This document shows, piece by piece, positions 1 through 5,810 of a stretch of DNA of 39,339 nt. Positions within the stretch are counted from its first letter, which is position 1. The number at the start of each line of letters is the position of its first letter. The stretch comes from Spirochaetaceae bacterium (GTDB lineage Bacteria > Spirochaetota > Spirochaetia > Treponematales > Treponemataceae). Under the pieces are notes generated by a model. It did not search any database, was not told the DNA's origin, and was given only the letters and a program-made list of their open reading frames with translations. The stretch spans positions 1 through 39,339 of the forward strand of contig JAGARR010000053.1 in the NCBI GenBank assembly GCA_017622135.1. Reading direction: 5' to 3'. Made by a program: the position numbers and the translations under genes.

Positions 1-67
1 TCTAACACTTTGTGACGGCTTTATAGCATAACATTGTGGAGACGACCCGGGAGCCGGGCCTTCCTTC
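1..67 (-). ncRNA. Putative antisense antitoxin RNA of the previous array unit (partial)
   Basis: By analogy with the complete unit to the right, the minus-strand promoter at 74-102 should start an RNA near base 67 that runs left off the window. The sequence at 11-24 resembles the terminator arm of the complete unit, so the partner toxin gene is expected just outside the window. This is inferred from the duplicated promoter and hairpin only. Confidence 0.45.
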
Positions 68-174
68 TTTCCTAGCATACCACATCCCACCCACAAAGTC
101 AAACCCTTTCCCGGACCTTCGGAATGGAGGGCAAGCACCGGGACACCAGCAACAAGCCAGCCCCTCCTGCCACG
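36..174. repeat. 139-bp direct repeat, copy 1 of the toxin-antitoxin-like array
   Basis: This segment matches 506-644 over 139 bases with four substitutions (positions 72, 105, 114 and 138 against 542, 575, 584 and 608). Both copies follow the right arm of a terminator-like hairpin ending in GACGGCTTTA, so the array's real unit is about 470 bp and the window opens inside an earlier unit. On the minus strand each copy carries a sigma70-type promoter pointing back into that hairpin. I see no protein-coding role; the open frame beginning METTREPG in both copies looks incidental. Confidence 0.9.
74..102 (-). promoter_or_regulatory. Sigma70-type promoter for antisense RNA, copy 1
   Basis: Read on the minus strand: -35 TTGACT (97-102), 17-bp spacer, -10 TATGCT (74-79). 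Five of six bases in each box match the consensus and the spacing is optimal. It is preserved in both repeat copies. Confidence 0.7.
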
Positions 175-234
175 GCAAATCCCTCGTGCCACGCTCCATC
201 CCGGAGAACCCCACCCAAAGCACGCCATCCCCAC

Positions 235-263
235 TTCACAGCACAGGCAGACCATCCTATACT
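235..263 (+). promoter_or_regulatory. Sigma70-type promoter for the toxin-like gene
   Basis: -35 TTCACA (235-240), 17-bp spacer, -10 TATACT (258-263). Transcription would begin near base 270 and leave a leader of about 87 nt before the ATG at 357. The leader contains GGAAGGCCCGG at 273-283, which also occurs near the predicted 5' end of the opposing RNA (524-534, minus strand). Confidence 0.6.
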
Positions 264-356
264 GGAGCCACTGGAAGGCCCGGACTCCTTCCGGCGGTTG
301 TCTCCCGAAACTCTACCGGCTTTTAGTCGGAATACTGGAATGAAGGGGGCTTGCGT

Positions 357-452
357 ATGACAGCTGAATTTGTCGTCGGACTGGTGACCTGTGTCGCCAC
401 CGTGGCAGGAACTGTTATCGCCGCTCTTTCGTACTTCAAGGACAAAGAGTAG
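357..452 (+). CDS. 31-residue membrane peptide, candidate type I toxin
   Basis: A very short gene encoding 31 residues. It begins MTAEF, has one hydrophobic stretch from about residue 6 to 25 rich in Val, Ala, Thr and Gly, and ends in the charged tail YFKDKE. That layout (tiny peptide, single membrane span, charged C-terminus) is typical of type I toxins of the Fst, TxpA and holin-like groups, but I cannot assign a family. A good Shine-Dalgarno site (AAGGGGG) lies 7 nt before the ATG. A sigma70 promoter lies 94-122 bp upstream. The stop codon is followed within 6 nt by a hairpin that also terminates a convergent RNA. The neighbouring array unit should hold a sister gene. Toxicity is inference. 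Confidence 0.6.
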   Translation: MTAEFVVGLVTCVATVAGTVIAALSYFKDKE

Positions 453-537
453 AAAATAAAGCCGCCAGAGGACTCAAAACTGCTGACGGCTTTAGTCTGA
501 AATCAGTGGAGACGACCCGGGAGCCGGGCCTTCCTTC
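452..537 (-). ncRNA. Putative antisense antitoxin RNA (about 85 nt)
   Basis: Predicted from the minus-strand promoter at 544-572 and the terminator at 458-493. The RNA would start near 537, fold a 5' hairpin around CCCGG/CCGGG, and overlap the 3' end of the toxin message by about 40 nt. Its 5' region shares GGAAGGCCCGG with the 5' leader of the toxin message, so both partners may carry similar GC-rich initiating hairpins. No expression evidence is available. Confidence 0.5.
458..493. terminator. Shared terminator hairpin between toxin-like gene and antisense RNA
   Basis: An 11-bp inverted repeat (458-468 with 483-493) with one mismatched position. On the minus strand the odd pair becomes a G-U wobble and the stem is followed by ATTTTCT, so it is a good terminator for the antisense RNA. 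On the plus strand the uridine tail is short, so the toxin message may read further. Convergent RNAs sharing one terminator are the classic arrangement of type I toxin-antitoxin loci. Confidence 0.7.
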
Positions 538-644
538 TTTCCCAGCATACCACATCCCACCCACAAAGTCAAACGCTTTCCCGAACCTTCGGAATGGAGG
601 GCAAGCAGCGGGACACCAGCAACAAGCCAGCCCCTCCTGCCACG
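506..644. repeat. 139-bp direct repeat, copy 2 (last unit of the array)
   Basis: Second copy of the 139-bp repeat, 470 bp after the first. Similarity stops at 644, only 16 bp before the stop codon of the restriction-modification gene, so this is the right-hand end of the array. It carries the minus-strand promoter (544-572) for the putative antisense RNA opposite the small toxin-like gene. Confidence 0.9.
544..572 (-). promoter_or_regulatory. Sigma70-type promoter for antisense RNA, copy 2
   Basis: Minus strand: -35 TTGACT (567-572), 17-bp spacer, -10 TATGCT (544-549). Identical boxes to copy 1 despite four substitutions elsewhere in the repeat. Confidence 0.7.
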
Positions 645-659
645 CTCAGCCGCTGGGCC

Positions 660-3482
660 CTAGCAAGGCAAGACCTGCCGCTCCATCGTCTTTTCCAGAT
701 ACATTTCCATCAGCCTGCCCACAATCTCCGTTTCTGTTGCCTTTACTGAAAGTCCGTATAACTCCAAGACGGCTTTGTCGTTGGCTTGGTGGGCTTTTAC
801 AAGGTCTGGGAATAAAAAGGAATTGTCACCGTACAGCTGTGCAGGTGAGCAGTCTGGATATTGTGCCCGCGCATCCAAAATGGCTTGGGCGGTTTGCGCC
901 ACCCTTGCCCTTTGCCCCTCCGTCAGCTGTGGCCAGGGGAAGTTGTTGTAGACGATATCCTTTGAGTAGCGATAGCGGCTTTCCAAACGACCGCATACCG
1001 CACGCATCCAGGCCATGTGGACGCTGGAAGTCAGGACTCCGAAATGATAGATTTCAGCATCAGGAATTAAAAAGACCAAATCACTTGCAAAAATATGAGA
1101 ACTTAAAAACCCAACAGGAATATATGTACGCTTTTCAGAAGATACTTTTGGAACGACGATGTAGTTTCCTTTCGGCATATTCTCAACGTGGAAACGAGTT
1201 GGTTTTTCAGCCAATTTTCTGGTTCCCTCGCTCTTGCTGGCAAGTCTCAATTCCCGTACCGCCTGGACTCGCTTCAGGCATTCAGGCATTTTGAGAAGCT
1301 CGGCGGGACTACAGTCTCCGAGCCACAAACAATACCGATAATAGCCATTGATGAATTCATCAGCTCCAAGCCATTTTTTAAAGTATTTTTCGGACAGCGG
1401 CTCTTTCCTGACGAAGGCTTTCATCTCATCCTCTGTAAACAGATAGTTTCCGCCGTCAATGGGCTTATTGCCAATTCCAATTTCAGGGACGGCACAAAGC
1501 GGCTTGCTCCTGCTCTCGATAAAAATATCCGGGTTGTCCAACAGATACCCGTTGATGTTCTGGGCAAGAACGACGGTGCCGTCAGGATTGAAAATCCTCT
1601 TCCCTGTAGAATTGCGTGGCACTTCTGAATCCCTGTGGCAACTGAAGCCAACAATGACGCAGTGGACATGGGCCTTTGCATTTGACTCGCTGTCCCACCT
1701 GAAAGTCCTGTAGGCAAAATCGATTTTAACGCCCATTTCCATCAATGGCTTCCACATTATCGCAACCTGCTCACCCTGCGTTATTGAATTTGTAGATACG
1801 AGGGCTGCTTTTATGGTTGTATTCTTCATTGCATCGCTCGTTTTCTTGTACCAGCAGGAAACGTAATCGAGATTTCCAATGTTCTTTATTGCTCCCCAAA
1901 CAGACAGCACATCCTCCTTCTGCTCCTTGCTCATGAGCCTGGCCCCCACAAAGGGCGGGTTTCCCATGATGTAGCTCAGCTGGCCTGTCGGCACAACAGA
2001 TTCCCAGTCCATCTGCAGGGCGTTGCCCTCCACAATGTTCGCGTAGGATTTCAAGGGCAGGAACTCCAGGTTCCGCTGCAGGATGCTGGCAGTCTCCGCC
2101 ATCATCTGGCTTTCTGCAATCCACAGGGCCGTCTTGGCCACAACGGCGGCAAAGTCATTTATCTCAATTCCATAAAACTGGTGGATCTTCACAAAAACAG
2201 TGTCCTCGAACACGTCCAGCACAGCATTATTGTTAAAACGCAACTTTAGGCATTCATTTTCCAACCGCCGCAGGCTCAGGTAGGCCTCCGTCAGGAAGTT
2301 GCCGCTGCCACAGGCTGGGTCCAGGAACTGCAGGCTTCCCAATTTCCTCTGGAATGCAATCAACCTTGTTTCCCTAGCCTTTTCCTGCTTCATCTCCTTT
2401 ATGGCCGTAAACTCCTTCCATAACTCATCCATAAAAAGCGGGTCTATGACCTTGTGGATGTTCTCGATGCTAGTGTAGTGCATTCCTCCCGTGCGGCGGG
2501 TCTCCGGGTTCAGGGTGGACTCAAAGATTGCGCCGAAGATGGTGGGGCTGATCTCGCTCCAGTCGAATTCGCTGGAGGCGTGGCGTACCAAAAGCTCCTT
2601 GATTTCTTCAGTCAGCTGGGGGATGGTCCTGTCCGCCTCCGTAAAAAGTCCGCCGTTCACGTAGGGAAAGGCCAAAAGGCTTTCTTCCAGGTATTCGTCC
2701 CGCTCCTGCTCCCTTTGGTCCAGTATCTGGAACAAATCCAGCAGGGCCCGCCGCAGGTTTTTAGCCTCCTGCTGCTTGAGGTAGTCCCCGAACATGGACT
2801 TGTGCCCGAAGATTCCCGCATCCTCGGCATAGAGGCAGAACACAATGCGAACGCAGAGCATGTTCAGGCTTTTCAGGGTCTGGGGGCTAGGATTGTCAGC
2901 ATCCTTGTACTGCCGGAGGATTGCATCATAGATTTCACCGATGATGTCCCCTGCTTTTTTAGAGATTTCAAGCTCCCGCTTGAGGTGGATGCTGCCCTGC
3001 TCCGTCAGGAAGGAAAGGCGGTAGTATTCCCGCTCAAGGTTCTCCAGTAGGATTGACTCAGGCTCCCCGTCGGGCTGCTCCATGTCATACACAAGGAATT
3101 CCTCAAAGTTGCACGTGACAACCCAGCGGGGATGCTGCGACAGAGGAAGTCCTGCAATGTATTTCTTTGCTTGCTGGAATGGCGTCAGCAAGGTTCCGTC
3201 GGACTGCCTGATTGCCTTCCTCAAATCCTTTCCAGAGCTCTTTTGCTCCACCATCACCTTGGTGGCGGGAATGTACACATCGATAAAGTTGGTTATGGTC
3301 TTGTCCTGGAATGTGTCCTTTATTTGGTTCTCAAAATGAACAAAATTGGCGAAGTCCTGCACACCAAAGACGTTGCACAGGAGATCAAGCCAAAACTTTT
3401 GGCTCTCTCCTTTTTCGTATCCTTTACCCTGCCAATCTTGGCTGAACTTCTTTGCGGCCCGCTGTTGTTCTGTCTGTGTCAT
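660..3482 (-). CDS. MmeI-like type IIL restriction-modification enzyme (fused nuclease, methyltransferase and target recognition)
   Basis: A 940-residue single-chain enzyme expected to methylate one DNA strand of its own site and cut DNA some distance away. Near the N-terminus there is a PD-(D/E)XK nuclease site, D68-X10-E79-Q-K81, spaced almost as in MmeI (D70, E80, K82). A helical spacer follows. The amino-methyltransferase core has motif I (LDPACGSGNF, 387-396) and motif IV (NPPF, 508-511). The remaining C-terminal part, from about 620, should contain the target recognition domain. All key residues are present, so it looks intact. I chose the ATG at 3482 rather than a GTG 78 bases upstream, because the nuclease domain starts here and a -10 box TATACT lies 6 nt before it. 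No separate specificity or helicase gene is nearby, as expected for this family. It sits in the accessory left end beside toxin-antitoxin-like repeats and a gene remnant, suggesting acquisition by transfer. Confidence 0.9.
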   Translation of the reverse strand: MTQTEQQRAAKKFSQDWQGKGYEKGESQKFWLDLLCNVFGVQDFANFVHFENQIKDTFQDKTITNFIDVYIPATKVMVEQKSSGKDLRKAIRQSDGTLLTPFQQAKKYIAGLPLSQHPRWVVTCNFEEFLVYDMEQPDGEPESILLENLEREYYRLSFLTEQGSIHLKRELEISKKAGDIIGEIYDAILRQYKDADNPSPQTLKSLNMLCVRIVFCLYAEDAGIFGHKSMFGDYLKQQEAKNLRRALLDLFQILDQREQERDEYLEESLLAFPYVNGGLFTEADRTIPQLTEEIKELLVRHASSEFDWSEISPTIFGAIFESTLNPETRRTGGMHYTSIENIHKVIDPLFMDELWKEFTAIKEMKQEKARETRLIAFQRKLGSLQFLDPACGSGNFLTEAYLSLRRLENECLKLRFNNNAVLDVFEDTVFVKIHQFYGIEINDFAAVVAKTALWIAESQMMAETASILQRNLEFLPLKSYANIVEGNALQMDWESVVPTGQLSYIMGNPPFVGARLMSKEQKEDVLSVWGAIKNIGNLDYVSCWYKKTSDAMKNTTIKAALVSTNSITQGEQVAIMWKPLMEMGVKIDFAYRTFRWDSESNAKAHVHCVIVGFSCHRDSEVPRNSTGKRIFNPDGTVVLAQNINGYLLDNPDIFIESRSKPLCAVPEIGIGNKPIDGGNYLFTEDEMKAFVRKEPLSEKYFKKWLGADEFINGYYRYCLWLGDCSPAELLKMPECLKRVQAVRELRLASKSEGTRKLAEKPTRFHVENMPKGNYIVVPKVSSEKRTYIPVGFLSSHIFASDLVFLIPDAEIYHFGVLTSSVHMAWMRAVCGRLESRYRYSKDIVYNNFPWPQLTEGQRARVAQTAQAILDARAQYPDCSPAQLYGDNSFLFPDLVKAHQANDKAVLELYGLSVKATETEIVGRLMEMYLEKTMERQVLPC

Positions 3483-3488
3483 GGGAAA

Positions 3489-3517
3489 AGTATAGCACGA
3501 GGTGGGAGGCATGAGAA
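3489..3517 (-). promoter_or_regulatory. Promoter of the restriction-modification gene, predicted leaderless
   Basis: Minus strand: -35 TTCTCA (3512-3517), 17-bp spacer, -10 TATACT (3489-3494), then six bases to the ATG. The predicted +1 coincides with the start codon and there is no Shine-Dalgarno sequence. Confidence 0.55.
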
Positions 3518-3559
3518 GGCAGGAAACAGGAGCGAGTACTAAATCCTCACTCCTAACCA

Positions 3560-3690
3560 CTAGCTCAGCAGCATCCTGTCGTTGGCAAGGTCATCTCCTC
3601 TGACGGTGTGGAACTTCTCCAGCATCATGATGAGTCGGTTGCCGTAGTGGATGGCATTCCTCATGTTATGGGTCACCATTGGGACACCAC
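3560..3690 (-). pseudogene. Remnant of an ABC-transporter ATP-binding protein (C-terminal end)
   Basis: Reading leftward, about 42 codons encode VTHNMRNAIHYGNRLIMM followed by a degraded tail ending in TAG. This resembles the H-loop region (VTHN, then a YGNRLIMM strand) of ATPases found with tryptophan/tyrosine-type ABC importers. No Walker A, Walker B or signature motif is left, and upstream the frame is broken by a stop and frameshift. It is therefore the decayed 3' end of a gene. It lies 78 bp upstream of the restriction-modification gene and marks past rearrangement here. Confidence 0.5.
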
Positions 3691-4006
3691 GTACAGGATG
3701 GTTTCCTTAAGAAAGAAGATTGGAATGGTCTCCTGCAAGCTCCGCTATGGCATTGCCGATGGCAAACCGCTGCTGCTCCTGCCCATAGTACACAGAGGCT
3801 TCCTCCTCACCTGATTTCAGGTTGCTCTGCTGCAGCCTGACCTCCACCCTCCGCTCCAATCATGACATGCACCCAGTGTACCACGAATTCCCCTTTCATT
3901 CCAACAACAGAGAGACTGTCATGGCATTGCAGGGGATAGTAACATGACACTACAAGGAACACTGTTATGGCAGGGAAAGGGGCTGTAACCAGTACAGGTT
4001 AGGGAG
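3691..4006. other. Intergenic stretch with degenerate repeats, no intact gene
   Basis: No frame here has a credible start and ribosome site. A short open stretch on the minus strand at about 3707-3850 may belong to the same decayed region as the ABC remnant, but I do not recognise it. Two imperfect ~30-bp repeats beginning ACTGTCATGGCA and ACTGTTATGGCA occur in the 3910-3990 region. The area reads as worn-down non-coding sequence. Confidence 0.5.
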
Positions 4007-4098
4007 TGCATTCTAGCTAGAATGAGAGGTGCATAGTAGCTAGGATGAGAGGTTCATTCTACCTAGAATGAATGACTTGTGGTAGCTAGATATGGAAG
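4007..4098. repeat. Four imperfect 23-bp tandem units containing a 16-bp palindrome
   Basis: Units start at 4007, 4030, 4053 and 4076. The first holds a perfect 16-bp palindrome, CATTCTAGCTAGAATG (4009-4024). The third holds the same palindrome with a changed centre (TCATTCTACCTAGAATGA, 4054-4071). The second and fourth keep TAGCTAG. Regular spacing near two helical turns with an internal dyad suggests repeated protein-binding sites, but no adjacent regulator gene is visible. No coding capacity was found in it or in the next 100 bases. Confidence 0.6.
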
Positions 4099-4198
4099 GG
4101 ATCGGAGCGTTTCCACCACGTCCCCAAGGGATGCGTCTTCTGGAGCAACCCCCTTTGAGGGAGATTCTAGAGGGAAATGCTGGCCCTGTCAATCCAAC

Positions 4199-4233
4199 AA
4201 AAAAAGCCCCAACTGGAACCTTCCGGCTGGGGC
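4199..4233 (-). terminator. Rho-independent terminator after the lipoprotein gene region
   Basis: On the minus strand GCCCCA and TGGGGC form the outer stem, GGAA and TTCC extend it inside, and seven T residues follow. It faces transcripts coming from the lipoprotein gene at 4530-5162 and is the first strong stop after it. Confidence 0.8.
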
Positions 4234-4256
4234 CTCCTCATGTCGGGAGGAAGACC

Positions 4257-4460
4257 TTAGTCCTCCATGGGCTTCAGGTTGGGGCTGAAAATCAGCTTGC
4301 AGTACAGCAGGAGGAACAACGCCTTGTATCCCGGGACAAGGAGGCTACGGCAGCAACCGATGACTTCATCACAGATTTTCTCCAGCGGTTCTATCCGCAG
4401 GCTGCAGCCCCATCCCCGCCATCGAGACGATGGATGAGCCGCAGACTGCATATCCTGCAC
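4257..4460 (-). CDS. Possible small protein of up to 67 residues, doubtful
   Basis: An open frame between the lipoprotein gene and its terminator. It starts at a GTG with no clear ribosome site and ends 25 bp before the terminator. The second half is hydrophobic (around ALFLLLYCKLIF) and could be a membrane segment. I recognise no family. The only support is its position inside a transcribed interval; it may be chance. Confidence 0.22.
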   Translation of the reverse strand: MQDMQSAAHPSSRWRGWGCSLRIEPLEKICDEVIGCCRSLLVPGYKALFLLLYCKLIFSPNLKPMED

Positions 4461-4529
4461 CGGGCCAAAAGAATATCGAAAATGAGAAAATCACCGAATC
4501 ACAAACCAGAAGCATCCAGGAGGAATGCA

Positions 4530-5162
4530 TCATCCCTTGATAACTACAATCCGCTCAAAATTGTACCGGTTCTCCTCCATCATCACGATGAAGGGAACCT
4601 CAAGGCAAAGGCTGTCACCATAATCAAAGACGGGAATGGAATAGTGCTGACCGCCACTGCCTTCAAAATACGCAAGGTCAATCTGGGGAATGATTTTCTT
4701 GCTTACCATTACCCTGCATTTAACGGAGGAGAACAAGGCCATCATCATCATCTGCTCATCATAATCACCTGAACTCATTTCTGAGGCGAAATTCACCTCC
4801 TGACTTCCGAGAATAAAGGGAATATAGAATTTTGAGCCAGAGACAGTGGGCAACATCCTGCGCTCCTCTGGATCTTGAGTTTTGGGATGTATTTTCAGGC
4901 CCAGCTCATATCCAATATCAAGGTCCGTGTTGATAAGCTCCATGGAAAAATTCTCCGGCATTCCCTCCAGTTCCTCTGGATTAAATTCGGAAAAAAAGTC
5001 CTCAGAATCAGTCTCCGCCAGTTCCATCATCAGGGTGGAGACCGTAAACTTCATGTATACACGGTACGTTCCATCCTCATAGGTTAAGGATTGAACATAA
5101 TCGAAACAACCGGTGAACAAGAGCAGCGATCCCAGCATCACTAACACAAAAAATTTCTTCAT
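4530..5162 (-). CDS. Small lipoprotein, function unknown
   Basis: The protein has 210 residues. It begins MKKFF, followed by a hydrophobic core and the lipobox LFTGC, so it should be cleaved before Cys19 and lipid-anchored. The rest contains alternating beta-like segments and acidic stretches around residues 50-70, with no further membrane span except perhaps a weak one. It vaguely recalls LppM-like or other small spirochaetal lipoproteins, but I make no functional claim. AGGAGAGG lies about 8 nt before the ATG. It is the last gene before a strong terminator at 4199-4233 and is separated by 114 bp from the PPC-domain gene upstream, so it may have its own promoter. Confidence 0.8.
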   Translation of the reverse strand: MKKFFVLVMLGSLLLFTGCFDYVQSLTYEDGTYRVYMKFTVSTLMMELAETDSEDFFSEFNPEELEGMPENFSMELINTDLDIGYELGLKIHPKTQDPEERRMLPTVSGSKFYIPFILGSQEVNFASEMSSGDYDEQMMMMALFSSVKCRVMVSKKIIPQIDLAYFEGSGGQHYSIPVFDYGDSLCLEVPFIVMMEENRYNFERIVVIKG

Positions 5163-5241
5163 ATCATTCCTCTCCTAAAAACTGCCTTCCATTCTACCAC
5201 AGTTTTTAAGCAATGGAAAAGATTACATCCATTCTGAAATG

Positions 5242-5268
5242 AAAAAAACTATCCCCACCATGATGAGG
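5242..5268 (-). terminator. Weak terminator after the PPC-domain gene
   Basis: On the minus strand CCTCA and TGGGG can pair (one G-U), followed by ATAG and seven T residues. The stem is short, so termination may be partial. Confidence 0.35.
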
Positions 5269-5276
5269 TTGACGTT

Positions 5277-5711
5277 TTAGCTCCGCCCGCTGTCGAACAC
5301 CAACTCGTCGTAGCCTGTTTCCGGGTCGTCCTCCACCAAAATACGCACTCCAGGCAGCTGGCCAATAACCAGCTCACCGGTGGTGTTGATGATGCAGCCA
5401 GGCATCAGATGGCCGCCGATGGTAGACAAGTCTTCCCGGGACAAGGAGATGTGGAGATGGCAACGGTCGCTGCTGACGGTGCCCGTAAGACTCACAATTT
5501 CGCAGGGCTGCGGAATGTGGTGAAGCCGCTCCCCTCCAGCATCCCGCAGGCAACCCTCTGAAATGCAGCCCACCCCAGACAAAACCACACCTGCTTGGAT
5601 ACCTTGCTCCTGGCACAACTGCTGGATGGAAAGCAGCAGGTCATCACCCCGCCGCAGCCTGATGCAGTGAAACTCCATGACTCCCCTGCTCGATACAATG
5701 TCACCCCTCAT
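5277..5711 (-). CDS. PPC/DUF296 domain protein
   Basis: This 144-residue protein consists almost wholly of one PPC (DUF296) domain, the fold found in plant AT-hook proteins and in free-standing bacterial proteins of unknown role. Visible hallmarks are the central GVGCISEGCLRD segment and the HLHISL strand followed by GGHLMPGCI, whose histidines resemble the metal-binding set described for bacterial members. There is no AT hook, signal peptide or membrane span. The start at 5711 has GGAGGT 3-4 nt upstream, slightly close; a second ATG 11 codons later, after GGGGAG, is also possible. It follows the kinase gene by 76 bp on the same strand and may be co-transcribed with it. DNA binding should not be assumed. 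Confidence 0.8.
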   Translation of the reverse strand: MRGDIVSSRGVMEFHCIRLRRGDDLLLSIQQLCQEQGIQAGVVLSGVGCISEGCLRDAGGERLHHIPQPCEIVSLTGTVSSDRCHLHISLSREDLSTIGGHLMPGCIINTTGELVIGQLPGVRILVEDDPETGYDELVFDSGRS

Positions 5712-5734
5712 ATTACCTCCATGGACATTCGCTG

Positions 5735-5810
5735 CCCAGCGGTCGTACCCTACTCTTTCTGCAGTTCAGCTGCCCAGCTGTCACACCCTATTCTTTCTGC
5801 AGTTCAGCTG
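5735..5810. repeat. Two tandem 38-bp units duplicating the end of the kinase gene
   Basis: Units 5735-5772 and 5773-5810 match at 34 of 38 positions. Read on the minus strand, both encode the last residues AAELQKE and a stop; only the right-hand unit is the real kinase terminus. The copy therefore puts a second silent tail plus TAG just downstream of the true stop. Confidence 0.85.

Noticed and set aside
506..1294. 262-codon open frame starting in repeat copy 2
   Set aside because: It continues into the antisense of the restriction-modification gene. The shared start with copy 1 reflects the DNA repeat rather than a conserved protein.
3483..3560. 26-residue N-terminal extension of the restriction-modification enzyme from a GTG
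   Set aside because: No ribosome site, and the MmeI-type domain spacing fits the inner ATG.
4007..4098. CRISPR array
   Set aside because: The 23-bp units are contiguous with no unique spacers, and no cas genes are in the window.
4092..4772. 226-codon open frame on the plus strand
   Set aside because: It runs through a terminator stem and is antisense to the lipoprotein gene; no family resemblance.
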